Assembly: GCA_029582265.1 (NCBI GenBank)
Contig: CM055823.1
Span: 2,108,001-2,172,000, forward strand
Direction of reading: 5' to 3'
Length of the DNA: 64,000 nt
From: Zoroaster sp. YZ-2022
Taxonomy: Eukaryota > Echinodermata > Asteroidea > Forcipulatida > Zoroasteridae
A program made the translations under genes and the position numbers. Below the pieces are notes generated by a model. The model was not told the DNA's origin and searched no databases. It saw only the letters and a list, made by a program, of their open reading frames with translations. Shown piece by piece: positions 11,031 through 27,082 of the stretch; within the stretch, counting starts at the first letter, position 1, and each line of letters opens with the position of its first letter.

Positions 11031-11262
11031 AACTCAAAAATATAAACAAAACAAAACCTGTGTTTAACAGTACAACAAAAACATGCTTGATATACTTTTA
11101 TTCTGAAGCAGAATTCCCTTGCTGAGTAGGTGCATACAAATGTCTTAATATCATGTCAACCAATCGATGCATAAAGTTGTTAAGAACAAAAGTACAAAAC
11201 AAATTGTATGAAATGTTGAAATAAAGTTGTTGAAAGATTATTATAAAGTTGAATGTGTGATG

Positions 11263-11440
11263 TCTTTTTATTCTTACTGCTAGTCATTTGTCTTTGAAAA
11301 ACATGGTTAGTGGTTTCAGTTCCAATGCATTTCAATCTTTAAATGACCCAGTCAAGAGGAAAAACAAAAAAATCCTGATCAATCAATTTCTTCAAAATAT
11401 TTTTCACTGGAGGACAATTCAACATTTTTTTTTTTTGGCC
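11263..11440. repeat. Dispersed repeat, copy 2 of 3
   Basis: Same family as 4,946-5,110 and 52,955-53,110. It ends in a poly-T tract, beyond which unit 1 homology (with 54,898 onward) begins. Confidence 0.7.
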
Positions 11441-11479
11441 TAATGCCCATGCCCATAGTTATTGACGATAAGGGTCATA

Positions 11480-11610
11480 AGACCATCTCCGAGCCTTTCT
11501 GACAACTCCCTTTCTGACAACTCCCTTTCTGACAACCTCGCCTTTCTGACAACTCCTCATACAATGACAACTTCCTTCTGAGCAACTCCCTTTCTGACAG
11601 CGGCTCGAAT
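11480..11610. repeat. Short tandem repeat CCCTTTCTGACAACT
   Basis: About six to seven copies of a 15-16 bp word, CTTTCTGACAACTCC, with small variants. The matching place in unit 4 (54,950) has only one to two CGACAACTC words, so the array expanded in unit 1. Confidence 0.8.
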
Positions 11611-11820
11611 TTTCCTAATCCGACTCACGAGAGAGACAACATTTGGGAGACATTGAGCAAAAGAGAATGTTGCATTAACTTAAACCAAGCATCCAATGAG
11701 ATGTTGGTCCATTTTAAGTTGCCTGCTTCGTAATGAACATTGTGCATAAAAAGCACAATTGGTTATTCACCACTGTCCAAAATAGAGTGCGGCGTTTGTC
11801 AAATAATTACTTGACATTAA

Positions 11821-12159
11821 CCTCATTCTAATACAACTACAAGGGTCAAAATCAGTCAAAAGAGGGTATTCCCGGTATATCTAGTGCACTAGAAAGTCAA
11901 GCGGTGTCAAACCTTTGCAACATGTAGTAAGTACATTTACAGTTTAAAATAGAGTTGACCATTTTGTGACTGTGGAAAGCATTTTCTAGTATTATCAGGG
12001 TGGTCCAAAATGAAATGAGTCAAAGTAAAAACCAGTCAAAAATGCCCTGTGTTGTACATTTGGCTCAACACTTGCGCCAAATGTAAGCAGTTGATCTGCT
12101 TTTTGACCTCTGTAGCTGGCACTTACTACTAAAGAAGTGCTGACGCTGTAGTAGGAGGG
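11821..12159. mobile_element. TTAA-flanked MITE (piggyBac-like), unit 1 copy
   Basis: TTAA at 11,817-11,820 is followed by CCTCATTCTAATAC. The other end is GTAGTAGGAGGG followed by TTAA (12,160-12,163). The orthologous element in unit 3 (44,165-44,484) has cleaner CCCTC/GAGGG ends. TTAA duplication plus CCC...GGG termini is the piggyBac superfamily signature. No transposase frame is present, so it is non-autonomous. Confidence 0.65.
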
Positions 12160-12419
12160 TTAACAAGTTAATTATTTTCACTTGTCAGTTGCTTTTCATC
12201 TTGTTTATTTGATGAAAGGTATTTATAAAGCACATGACAGTTAAATAGAGTGAAAACTTGGTGTAAAAGTAAATTAACTTCATTTATCCAATATGTAACA
12301 TTTGATCTGGGTTGGGAAAAATAAGATCATGTTGACCTATTTTGAAGCTGACCTATTCTTAATGACCAGAAATAGGAAACTTTTTTTCGAGTGGCTTCAA
12401 AATTGTACAAAAATTAACA

Positions 12420-14592
12420 TTGCATACACGAGCAGATGAGTGTTTATAATTTTATTTGCTTTATTGTAGGTTTTGATGAGCCAATGGAGTCATGATAATT
12501 AGCATCTGAGTGTTTGTGAAGATGAATAGTAACCATGGAAACAATTAGAAACTCTAAAGCTTTGTAGAAGAAGGTACAGAACCTTACATCTCAAATAAAG
12601 ACATTGGTTGAGAAAAACCACTCATTTTGTAGAATCCCTGTAAGCATAGCTTTTCTCATGTCCAGGATGGTCTTCAAAGGCACAGGAGCTGTCATGAAAA
12701 GAAGAAAACGCAACCACAAATGTGACATTAGTGATCAAAACATTTGTGAGTAAAGCCTCTCTTAAAAGTCCACCAAAGGATTCACTCTGGAGAGACAATT
12801 TGTTTGTGACGGTTGTTGATCAAGCTTTACTTATAAATCCACACCCTAATGTCGTCACCAAAGGATTCACACTGGAAAAAACCATTTTGCTTTACACACG
12901 TGACATTTTGTGGTAAAAGCGTTTACTTGAGACAAGCAACCTAAAAGCGTCATGAGAAGGATTCACGCACCTGGGAGAGAAACCATTTGTTTTGTGACAT
13001 TTTGTGGTAAAAAAGAGCTTTCTCGGATTTAAGCGCACTTTCACATCATCACCAGCAGCACGCATACTAATGAGAAACCATATAAATGTGACCATTTTGT
13101 GATAAAGAGTTTACGGTGAAAGCCTCTCTTAAAAGACTACACCAAAGGGTCACTGGAGAAAAAACCAAATTTGTTTGTGACATTTGTAGGAAGAATTGTA
13201 AGCAAGCCTAACTGCTTAACAATCACACAAAGGATTCCACACTGGGAGAGAGAGAAACAATTTGTTTGGTGACAATTTGTGATCAAGCTTTACTAATAAA
13301 TCACCCTAATACGTCACGAAAGGATTCATACTGGAGAAAAACCATTTGTTGTGACATTTGCTTGATAAAAGCGCTTTACGATTAAGGACGCATGCAGCCT
13401 AAAAGCGTCATGAAAAGATTCCTACACCGGAGAGAAAACCATTTGTTGCTGTGACATTTGTGGTAAAGTTTTCAATCATTCAAGCGCACTTTCATGTCAT
13501 CAAGTGGCAAGCATACTAATGAGAAACCATATAAATGTGACATTTGTGATAAAGAGTTCTGATGAAAAGTCAAACTCTTAAAGCCACCAAAGGATTCAAC
13601 TAACGAGAGAAAATCATTTTATTTTATAGCCAGCGTTTGTATGCAGATTTCTGTCATTTAAAGTACTTTCACTTCATCGGTGGCAGCATACTAATGAGAA
13701 ACCCATATAAATGTGACATTTAATGATAAAGAAAGAGTTTTATAAGAAGTGCTCTTAAAAACCACCATAAAAGAGATTCACACCTGGAGAAAGAAACCAT
13801 TGTTTATGACCTTGACATTTGTGAGTAAAGCTTTCTCTCCTCATTCAAGTACACTTTCATATCATCAGCTATGACAGCATACTCAATGAGGAAACCATAT
13901 AAATGTAAAATTTGTGATAAAAGAGTTTGGACCAGTAAAAGCATTTCTCTCTTAAAATCCACCAAAGCGATTAGCACACTGGAGAAAACCATTTGTTTGC
14001 TTGACATTTGTGGTGGTGACTTTCTCTCATTCAGGTTCTTTTCACTTATCATCAGCGGCATCATACTAATGAGAGAACCACTATAGTATGACATTTGTGG
14101 TAAAAGTTTCTGACGTAATCAGCCTCTCTTGAAAAGCCTGACCAAAGGATTCTGCACTGGAAAAACCATTTGTTTGTGACATTTGGCAGGTATAGCTTTC
14201 CTCTCGAGTCGTAAGTTCACTACGCCCTCATATTCGGCAACATATTGAAATAAATATATAAATCGCTGATATTTGTGATTAAAAACCTTTGTGTTGAGGA
14301 ATTCTCATCGTGAAAAGCCACCGAGGATTCACACTGGAGAGAAACCATTTGTTTGGTAGCATCTGAGGATGAAAGCTGCAAAGAAAAACTCTCAAAAGGT
14401 CACATATCTAGTCAAAGCGTACAAGTTAAACTGAAGACAGTTAAACTTTTGGAGCGTCAATCTGATTGTATTTTCACTACTTTCTCGATAATTGCCCATT
14501 GTAATAAGCTGAATCTTTCACAGGTTGGATTGTTTGATGTATATCTTGATTCTAAAGAAATCTGTACTGATACTTTTCTAGAAACAGTTTGA
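12420..14592 (+). pseudogene. C2H2 zinc-finger gene, unit 1, heavily frameshifted
   Basis: The conserved TTTATTGTAG acceptor-like site (12,460-12,469) precedes the exon, and ATGGAAACAATTAGAAAC near 12,535 marks the usual start. After that, finger words recur about every 84-170 nt: TGTGACATTTGTGG, ATTCACACTGGAGA and CATACTAATGAGAAACCA. Almost every finger has small insertions or deletions of one to several bases, so the longest open stretch is under 100 codons. The exon tail (about 14,340-14,440) still matches the fossil finger tail of units 2 and 3. It is either a dead gene or an unpolished copy. The random, mostly insertional errors favour a sequence-quality contribution. Confidence 0.75.
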
Positions 14593-17050
14593 TCAACAGA
14601 ACCAATGATACATTCATTCCATATAATGCTATTAAGCTATGACACAACTTGTTATTGGAATTTATTTTTTGGAGTTGGGATAAAGTCATTTCAAGTACAA
14701 AAAATATTTAAATACTTCAATAAGTAGTGGTTTCCCCCCTGGTTTACTCACTGTTTTAAGATTACGCTGTGTAGATCTCTTGTCTAGTTATTTATGTTAA
14801 GCTTGCACACTCTGTCATAAAGATTTATTAAATTTGAGGTAGAACCTCTGTGGTTGTCGCATGATCTGTAGCATACTGTACTTTACAATACCCTTTCGAC
14901 TCTAGAGCCAGGACTCTAAGATGCCTTAGAAAGTACAGACCTGTTTAAAATAATTTTGATTTTTAAGGAGATGAATTTATTATTTGGGAATACTAGTTGG
15001 CATGGTAACCTTATAAGAAGTTTGGTTTAGGTGTGCTTAATGCTTTTGAAAGATTTTGATCGAATTTGCCAAATTAGATGTTTTCTTGGTTTTTCATATT
15101 TTTAAATATTTTAAATATTTTTTCTATTATTCTACTATTTTAAGAAATTAAGCTGTATGTAGCCCTTGTCTGTTTATTTAAGCCCAGCTTGCACCCCTAT
15201 GTAAAGATTTGGCCATATAGAATTAGTACAGGGAGCTGGTTGTCTTTTGGACACCCCTGTTTCATCTTTTACTTTACATGTAAAAGTATTGTAAAGTGAA
15301 CATTTTGGACACCCCACTGTTTTCAGAAATTTACAAGCTGGATTTGACACTTAAAATCTTTTGCTCACTCATGCAGAATACTTTTCTTAACTCAGTATTT
15401 TGTGTAAAAGTCAAGCTTGGTAGATTTCCTTGTATATTTAAGAGTATTTCATAACATAATTTACTTGATTCTTTCCAACATTTGGATAAATGGTTTCTGA
15501 TTTTATCAGATTTGGAGTATCTAAGTTGGTTTCATGTGCATTTATTATATTTGGTATTTGTAGTTTAACACTCCTATACAGGCTGAATTTGGCTCCAGTA
15601 AAGCACCAATCCTTTACAGACAGTCACTTGAGTATTTTTGGTTGCATTGCAATTGTTCACACACATGTGTGTATATAATGAGTGCTGGAGTTAGTGGCAA
15701 AGTCGAAACACACTGTGTGTATGTCTTACAAGTTTGTCATATATAAGCAGAGTCAACTAGAGCTGTGTATATACTGCATAAGTTACAGTCGAGTGGTTTT
15801 GGTTTGACCTCCTACTAAAAGCCATAATATGTCCTTGCATTTATTTGGTGCACTGCACAATGTCAATGGGTTAGGGTGACATAAACATTTTGAGTGTTTT
15901 GATTGTTAAACTATAGGAGGTTTAATTGACATTATAACAATTATGATTATTATATAAAAATTGTCTTTACCAAATTTACATGGAAGTGTATAATTGTAGC
16001 TATAGTAATCCACTTTGAGGTCTGCGTTGGTTTTGGTTTATTATTTTGAAAATATATGTACAATTTGGGTTTAGGTTTTTAAGTTTTCTTTAATATTTTT
16101 AATAAGTGGTTTTTTTACCAATTTTTCGGTAAAGTTCATTTCTTGATTGCTTGAATATCTTTACACGCATTGATCAAATGTTTTACATATCTAAGTTTGA
16201 TATTTAAGTTTTGATTGGAAATAAAATAAATTGTTTTTATTTTGTAAGCATTCAAATCAAGTTTGTCTCGTTCCGACTCATTCAAAGTATTTCACATCTC
16301 AATCATTCAGAACTAGTGTTAATTGCTCTCCCACGTTTGTTTCAGTATTGTTTATCAGGTGAACTATTTTTTCCCCAAATTACATCATTATTTGTATTCA
16401 AAAAAGGATGATATAGTTCCAAATAATTTTCAGTTTCAATGAAAGTACTCGGGACGGCACGCCGTCATTACCCCCAAACCCTTCCCTTTCAGATCAGCTC
16501 CATTCTAGTTTATTAACATTTCAGGGACTTTGAATAATTGGATTTGTAATATAAAACTATGGTTTTTTAATGAAAATATTTTCATATAATTTTAGGTAAA
16601 TGTTTAAAAAATAATGGTCCTATTATAATAGTGTTACCCAGACCTCGATGTTTTGTTTGATTATGATTTGTTTTAAATAAGAAGACGATCCTGATGATCC
16701 CACCACCACCATCGACTCCCTGCACCGCGCGCCGTGGCCGTTTGATCAGGTGCCTTTAATTATCATGGTAACAAACGAAATACAATATTGTATAATTATA
16801 GCTAACTACAGAGGGCGCTGTGATTATGAAAACTGATTTAGTGCAATGCCAATATACTAGTCTTGACTTGATTGAGGATTCGTACATGAAGAACGCTCAC
16901 TGATTTACGGGTAATTTCGTTACATTTCTATATTATTTAGAACAAATAATGCAAGTTTATGTAAAATGTACATGTTACTACATCGTTTTGATGCTGTAAA
17001 GCATACAATGAATGGATTAAATAAAAGCTTTATTTTCCAGGGAGTCGTGC
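14593..17050. other. 3' flank of zinc-finger unit 1
   Basis: This non-coding stretch is collinear with 25,950-27,080 plus 38,650-39,350 (unit 2), 46,930-49,800 (unit 3) and 58,350-60,560 (unit 4). It provides the empty site for the solo LTR in unit 3 (at about 14,890) and for TTAA elements near 14,965. It includes the hairpin GACGGCACGCCGTC at 16,453-16,466. No gene is seen. Confidence 0.75.
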
Positions 17051-17182
17051 TGATTCAGTGACACTGACACTGATTGAGTGTCACCTCCATGGTGTCACTG
17101 ACACTAGTGACAGGCGCATGGCGATATTAATTAGTGTTGAGTGTTACTGTTATGTTGGTCTTCCTATAATAAGTGTAGACAA

Positions 17183-17780
17183 CTCGACCCTTGTGACAAC
17201 TCGATCCTTGTGACAACTCGACCCTTGTGACAACTCGACTCTTGTGACAACTTGCCCCACAAAAAACTTGGGGTAGAATGTCATATCTGGCCGCCACTAT
17301 TTTTCATTAAATATAACCAATAATGTAATCTTACCTACCTGGTAAGGTGGAGAACATATGGATGATGATGGACATATACTTCAAATTATTCCAGGATATT
17401 TATTTTATGAAAAATCAGGCATTTTTGGTATACGATGACTTCCTCAGTCATGTCAGTCTGATCTTGTAAACTCCACAATTAGTGACCAACACAGTCATTG
17501 TACATGCGTAGTGGCAACTATAATAGGATCCTTCTATTTTTCTGAAGGAGGATTTTTAGAAGGAAATCAAGTCGAAAACCATCATAAAAGTGGATTTTAA
17601 AGATAGTTTTTCGCTTTCTTTACCATCAAAAATCGATAGAATGATTTTTAACTGGTTAGTGGTTGCAAAAAAAATCCAAAAATCCCTTAAAAAGTGGCGG
17701 CTGGATCGACATTCTTTCCAAAACTTGACCCTTTAATGCTTTATGTGACAACTCGACCCTTGACAAGTTGTAGGTATGTA
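17183..17780. repeat. TTGTGACAACTCGACCC tandem repeats flanking a MITE
   Basis: Four to five copies of TTGTGACAACTCGACCC lie at 17,185-17,260 and one to two more at 17,740-17,770, on either side of the MITE at 17,275-17,715. Reverse-complement copies occur at 21,530-21,590 and 61,410-61,450. The same arrangement recurs at 60,580-61,450. This looks like the end of an element whose inverted termini are themselves made of short tandem repeats. Confidence 0.7.
17275..17715. mobile_element. TIR element AGAATGTCG..., copy a of 4
   Basis: The left end AGAATGTCATATCTGGCCGCC and the right end GGCGGCTGGATCGACATTCT are inverted repeats. Relatives lie at 30,379-30,807, 35,202-35,626 and 60,747-61,205. 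The interior contains CAACTATAATAGGATCCTTC and AACTGGTTAGTGGTTGCAAA. It is about 430-460 bp with no coding capacity, hence a MITE. The target duplication is unclear and the superfamily unassigned. Confidence 0.85.
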
Positions 17781-18319
17781 TGCGTATCACCGTGTTGCTG
17801 CTAATCTTTTCAGCCGGCCTCAATCTCGGGTTCAATCGCCGTGGTGAAGACACCGTGGAGCTAGCGGCTTTGTTACGTTCGCTGAGGCTGTTCTTTTTAG
17901 CGTAGCTTTTTTTGAAGAGATCACTTATTCTTCTTCAACCTCGTTCTCGAATTTTCTGAATACGGCATCTAGAAGTTTCCCAAAATAAAATCTCGAAATT
18001 TTGGGGTTTGTTCTTGCTCATCAATACCATTGAAGATTTACCTAAAGTTGAGTAAAATACCTTATCAAACCACAATAATAATTTTTCTATACTTGTTTTC
18101 TACCTCATGGCCAATTTTGGCGATTGGGCGATTCCCAGTTATCTTTTTGGATTTCCAAACGCCGATGTCAACCAAAAGATTGTATTGGCCGCGTTCAGTG
18201 CGCTATAGGCCTACCAATTTTCAGTCCGATAAATCAAATGCGTTTAAACCTATTAACATGTACATGGTAACACAATAATATTAGTTCTCATGAACTTATT
18301 TCATTTTTTTTTTCATCTT
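17781..18319. other. No gene seen
   Basis: Unique-looking sequence between the GACAACTCGACCC repeats and the TIR element at 18,324. An 82-codon frame at 18,030-18,278 has no recognisable feature. Confidence 0.4.
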
Positions 18320-18323
18320 TCCA

Positions 18324-20733
18324 GGGCCAATCCCAGTACATAGGCGCAAATGGCAAACAGCAAAATTCGAAATTTAAAGTTCTCAAAATAGATATTGTTT
18401 TAATGACAAACCAAAGAAAATAACTGCTGAAACATTTTCGTGAAACATCAAAGTTAAATACAAACTGATGGACACGAATTCTGTTAAGTAACTTACGTTA
18501 CCTACATTTTTGTGTACAGTCGTCATAAAAATTTCTATGTGTTCTTTGACATCAACGTAAACTTATTTTCTGATATAAATACACCCAAAGATATGAATCA
18601 GCAAAACATTCGACCAAACAATGGTTTAAAATGTTGAAAAACAGCTTGAACAACACATGTGAAAAATGCCCATCAACTGCTGCCACAAAGAAAGTTATCT
18701 TCATTTTAGATAAAACAGTAAAGTTGTCATTTTATTGAATCAATTTATGGTGATTCAACGTTTATACCTTCGAGTTTCTATTATAGTTATTAAATGCTAT
18801 GTCCTGAAGTAATATTTCCTGAAGAAACTGCTCAAATAAGCGGTAGCGTAAGTTTCAAACTTTTCTTCAATTACTTACTTTCCTTGTTAGATAATCGAAA
18901 TAAACATTTTGATGACACTATTTGCTAAAGTTTTGCTTGTCATCGATATTATGAGCGCTCTGTCTTAAAAAGGTGGCTACTTCTAGATACCCTACTCTCC
19001 CATCTTCTGGCGTTTTCTCTCCTGATAGGCGGTTTGTATTTCAACACGTGTTTTCCCATCTTGGAAATCTTAAAGACTTTCTGAAATCTTAAAGACTTAG
19101 TGCATCACAGGAACTGGAATAAAGAATGTAAACGGAGAAAAGTTAGATTCAGAAGGGTAGAGAGAGATAAAAAAGGGTGTTAAGATATTCGATAACAAAC
19201 GTGAAATAATTTGCATATTAAAAAGAAGTTGTTTGAATTTCTGCGTAACTTACGTTACCATTGCTTTCTGGGTTATTATTACATATAGGTGGTTGATTAC
19301 ATGAAAATGCTTTCTCAAAAAGATTCTCGTAGCCTCCTTATTATCTGTAGACTATGCCCATTAAGTGTTTAAGTATTACAAGTGAAGATTTGAACACAGT
19401 TATCAAACAAAACTTCATTTTGAAAAGATAATGTAACTTACGTTACCGCTGAAAATATTGATTAAAACTCAATATTACCAAGTAAGTGCAAGTACGAAAA
19501 ATGTAAAAGTTGGAAAAATATTTCTCAATTTAAAGAAAAATTATATATTTGCATGAATAAATCTGCGATTTACAACACTGTTTTTTAAAAAGACAATAAA
19601 TAAAATGTGTAAAGAGAAATGGAAACATACATATGGTTACATTTACATTTGTTCTAAATTTACAAGTAACAAACAAAAATATTAACCAAAATAGTGAATA
19701 ATTCATCATACTTCTACAAAAGGAAATTCTAACTTTATTTGCGGTGTTGGAATTTTTTTGAATGTTTGATATGACCTTATTACAATAAATATTTTAAGAA
19801 CTTATCCAATATTTGTTTTCTTTTTATGTTCACATTATCTGATCACGTACCCAGGCGCCATGCATTTTTATGAATGAAGCTGGTCGCTAAGGCGTGGGTA
19901 ACACTCTGAGGCGCTATTGTTTTTCAATTGTGGATCATGTGATCATCATTCACAGGAAAATCAAACTAACAATAAATGATGGTAGCGTATGTTTTTATAA
20001 CGCGTCAGTTTCAAAGTCTCGCTTTGGCAGGAAATGGACCAACACGTGGGCGCAATGAAATGTAGTCCTGCTCAGATTTAGAAGTAGAAATACAATGCTT
20101 CACGTTGTGCTGAATATTACGCATGTTCAGTTGACCCACGTGGGATTAATGAAATATAGTAGCGTATGTTTCGTGTCATAAATATCGCTTACTTGAAAGT
20201 CAGCAGTGTTGGCGATAGTACTAAAATGCTTTGATCTTGAGATCATCAATACAATGGACGAATAATAGACATTTTCTCATGTTGATTTACTAGAATGAAG
20301 TTTGATTTTGCTGGATAAATAAATTCAGGATGCAGGGGAGTTCTACGGTAATGTATGTTACAGTCGATTTTGCGACAAACTTTGATTGTGAAAATATAAG
20401 TTCCAAAGGAAGGGAAAGGAAAAACCTACATGTATAGCTTCACAATGTCGAATATATACTTTCCATCTTCATTAAGTAAAACTGAAGACACATTGTGAAG
20501 AGTACAACCTTAGAATTGTAATTTTCCTCTTTGCGACACGGGATATTACAGAAAGAATGGCCCTGGAATTTTAAAAGAAGTGAACTTAGACATATTTTTG
20601 TTAGTGATAAGTTACTTGATAAAATTACAATGCATTTTTCACATATTTAGTTCCCCATATATGTTTCCCACACATGCTGAAAGTCATGCGACATGAAAAT
20701 CTCGATTTTGAGCCGATGTACTGGGATTGGCCC
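18324..20733. mobile_element. 2.4-kb TIR transposon, GGGCCAATCCCAGTACAT ends, TCCA duplication
   Basis: GGGCCAATCCCAGTACAT (18,324-18,341) is perfectly inverted at 20,716-20,733. Weaker matching extends to about 27 bp. Both ends are flanked by TCCA (18,320-18,323 and 20,734-20,737), a 4-bp target duplication. No transposase frame is visible, so it is non-autonomous. Inside, GTAACTTACGTTACC occurs three times in the left half and GGTAGCGTA-GTTT-type words four times, mostly in the right half. I cannot name the superfamily. Confidence 0.8.
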
Positions 20734-21373
20734 TCCAGTCCAATATCATTTATTAATTTTTATAGTGTTTTATTAAATCAGGGATAAGAATTCTCATGGA
20801 TTTCAGTATAAATATTAAAATTTTCAGATTTTTAGTAATTTTTTTCTGTGTTTTTTAATTTATTTTTCATTATTTTGTTTCATCTTACCAGTCCAATATA
20901 ATTTATAAATTGTTCTAATGTTTAATTAAATCAGGGATGAGAGAATCTTCCTAGGATTTCAGTGTAAAATATGAAAATAATCCTCAGATTTTAGTAATTT
21001 TGTTTAATTTATTTAATTTTTAACACATTTTTGTATTTCTTATTTGTAAATCAGCACTACAAAACAAATTAATCATCGGATTAGCCTGGAAATAGGTTAT
21101 TATTCTTCCTCTCTTTCCCAAGCATTCCAGTGATACCAACCCTTTGAAAATCGGACAATAATAAAAGAAAGTTATGATATGGAATCCGAGAAAATCTAGG
21201 AAACGGGTCACAAGTCAACGGGCCAAAATTGCCGGATTCATCATGTCATAACTTTTTTTTTGGTCACAGAAGATGATCCTTATATCATTGTAATTGTCTT
21301 TTCAAGACCTTGACAATGATACCAGTTGGTATTGGAATCTGTTGATCATGAAATTTTTTGTCACATACAATGT
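20734..21373. other. No gene seen
   Basis: AT-rich. It contains a direct duplication of about 125-130 bp (GTCCAATATCATTTAT... at 20,738 and GTCCAATATAATTTAT... at 20,891). No coding region is supported. Confidence 0.5.
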
Positions 21374-21600
21374 ACTAGACCTTGTGACAACTCAACCCGC
21401 TTTTTTGGCGGCTTGCTCTGCAGGAAGGATTGATGTGTAGTCAGATTGACAACGCTGAGTTGAGTTAGGTTAGAAATGCGCTTACTTATGAATTAACTTG
21501 AATGGAAAAAGGTTGAAATTGTGGGACGAGATGTCACAAGAGTCAAGTTGTCACAATTGAAAGTTGTCTATGGGTCGAGTTGAAACTGGTACTTTCACCT
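21374..21600. repeat. Right-hand end of the GACAACTCGACCC element
   Basis: CTTGTGACAACTCAACCC, then GGCGGCTTGCTCTGCAGGAA and a stretch ending in inverted GTCACAA...GTCGAGTTG words, match 61,210-61,460. In that copy it follows the MITE directly. Here about 3.6 kb, including the 18,324 element, separate it from 17,780. Confidence 0.65.
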
Positions 21601-21777
21601 CTTCAAATGGGACAACATTACTACTTGGCCATACTGGCCATACTGTAAATGCTGAATATGAAAGATCAACGAAAATGCATGGTGCATTTTGAAGATAAAG
21701 GCATGTTTCAAAGTGCACTGAGAGGATTTGGGAGGATTCAGGAAGGTTCCTAGCCAGAATACCTTTGGGGTTAGGAT
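21600..21777 (-). mobile_element. TTAA MITE relative, partial
   Basis: This stretch, with GCTGAATATGAAAGATCAAC and GCATGGTGCATTTTGAAGAT, is the reverse complement of the TTAA MITE at 48,389-48,565. It ends in AGGAAGGTTCCTAGCCAGAA...GGGGTTAGG before ATTAA. The same sequence at 61,470-61,640 leads into a large array of this terminal unit. The left terminus is not preserved here. Confidence 0.6.
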
Positions 21778-21863
21778 TAACGTAAAAACTTATTCCTTAA
21801 AATTTTTGAATTCTTACAAAAAGTAAGCATGCATGAGCAGATGAGTGTTAATAATTTTATTTG

Positions 21864-21874
21864 ATTTATTGTAG
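21864..21874 (+). promoter_or_regulatory. Conserved 3' splice-acceptor-like site of the zinc-finger exon
   Basis: TTTGATTTATTGTAG lies 57 nt before the start codon. It is conserved at the same place in units 1 and 3, has an extra A in unit 5, and is changed to GTGG in unit 4. A pyrimidine-poor but TAG-ending acceptor is plausible. No 5' exon has been identified. Confidence 0.45.
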
Positions 21875-21930
21875 GTTTGATGATCTGGGTCACAGTAATT
21901 AGCATCGGGTGTTTTGAAAGAACAGTAACC

Positions 21931-25800
<3,870 letters not shown>

Positions 25801-25949
25801 TAAACTGAAGACAGTTCAACTTTTGGAGCGTCAATCTGATTGTATTTTCACTACTTTCTCATTAATTGCTCATTGTAATAAGCTAAATCTTTCACAGGTT
25901 AGTTGTTTAATGTATATCTTGATCCAAAGAGAGTACGCATACTTCTAGA

Positions 25950-27082
25950 AGCAGTTTGATCAACAGAACCAATGATACATTCATTCCATGTAATGCTCTT
26001 AAAAGCTGACAAACTTGTTATTGAATTGTTTGTGAATTTGGGATAAAAGTCATTTCAAGTACAAAAATATTTAATTACTTAATAGTAGTGGTTCCCCCTG
26101 GTTATTTCACTGTTTTAAATTAAGCTGTGTAGACCCTTGTCTGTTTATTTAAGCCCAAGCTTGCACCCCTATGTAAAGATTTTTGCCAAATTTGGAGGTA
26201 GAACCTCTATGGTTATACTTGGTCTGCGGCATACACTTTAATACCCTTTGATTAAGCCAGGACTCTAAGCTGCCTTAGAAAGTACAGACCTGTTTAAATA
26301 ATTTTGATTAATAACCCTTGTATACATGCAGTCTCCAAAATGCCACAAAAACAAAAACTGCACACAATGCTTTTTCTATGCATGCCTTAAAATATTGCAT
26401 ACTGTACACAAGAATGGTACATGGATACCCCAAAATGCCCCTGGGTCTGGGACAAAAACAAAGTGTTCTGACCTTCACACAGTATGTGTGTACCCCAAGT
26501 TACTGCACTGGTTTATTTCAAGTTATCCTTGCAATGAAACAAAGCAGGTGGCTGCTTCAGTTTACCTCATCTCTCTAAAGAGCCTTGGGATATGCCATTA
26601 ATCTTTAGATAAGAAAGCGTGTACTGCGAAATGTCCCAGTTGTGACATTTAAAAGTATGGGTCCACTTTGTAAAGAACACTGATAATAGGAGGGTTATAA
26701 GGAGATGAATTTACATAATTTGAGGAATCTAGTTGGCATGGTAACATTATAAAGAAGTTTGGTTTAGGTGTATGCTTGAAAGTTTTGATGAATTTGCCAA
26801 GTTAGTAATCTCTTGGTTTTCATATTTTTTTAAGTTTATTTAAACCATAGAATTGGCCAGAGGGGTGACTGTGTGTCTTTTGGACACCCTGTTTCATCTG
26901 GCATTTACATGTAAAAGTATTGTAAGTGAACATTTTGGACACCCTGTTTTCAAATTTCCAGCTAATTTTGACTCCCTATTTCTGAATTCTGGCTAAGACC
27001 TTGATTTAAGCTTTTATTTTTGTCTGAAGGAAGAGAAAGACTATTGTTTGACTTAATCTTTTGCTCACTCAGCAGAATACTT
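25950..27082. other. 3' flank of unit 2, proximal part
   Basis: Collinear with the flanks of units 1, 3 and 4. It includes a GATAAA in place of the AATAAA found in unit 3, and a probable TTAA-type insertion at 26,313-26,694. Homology stops abruptly at ACTCAGCAGAATACTTT, where the LINE begins. Confidence 0.75.
26313..26694. mobile_element. Probable TTAA-type MITE, unit 2 flank
   Basis: ATTAATAACCCTTGTATACATG at the left and AATAGGAGGGTTATAAGG at the right interrupt sequence that is continuous in unit 1 (TTTTTAAGGAGATGAATTT). The ends CCCTTG/AGGAGGG and the TTAA-like target fit the piggyBac-like MITEs nearby. The TTAA has changed on both sides. The interior is unlike the element at the same site in unit 3. 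Confidence 0.5.

Noticed and set aside
10727..11125. 132-codon plus-strand frame
   Set aside because: It lies over the approximately 95-bp tandem array. The same array at 52.4-52.8 kb is not open in the same frame, and no domain is visible.
16453..16466. Rho-independent-type terminator at GACGGCACGCCGTC
   Set aside because: Bacterial terminator logic does not apply here, and no T-run follows the hairpin.
26318..26601. Two overlapping 86-91 codon frames in the unit 2 flank
   Set aside because: They lie in the TTAA-type insertion, overlap each other, and have no relative in the other units.
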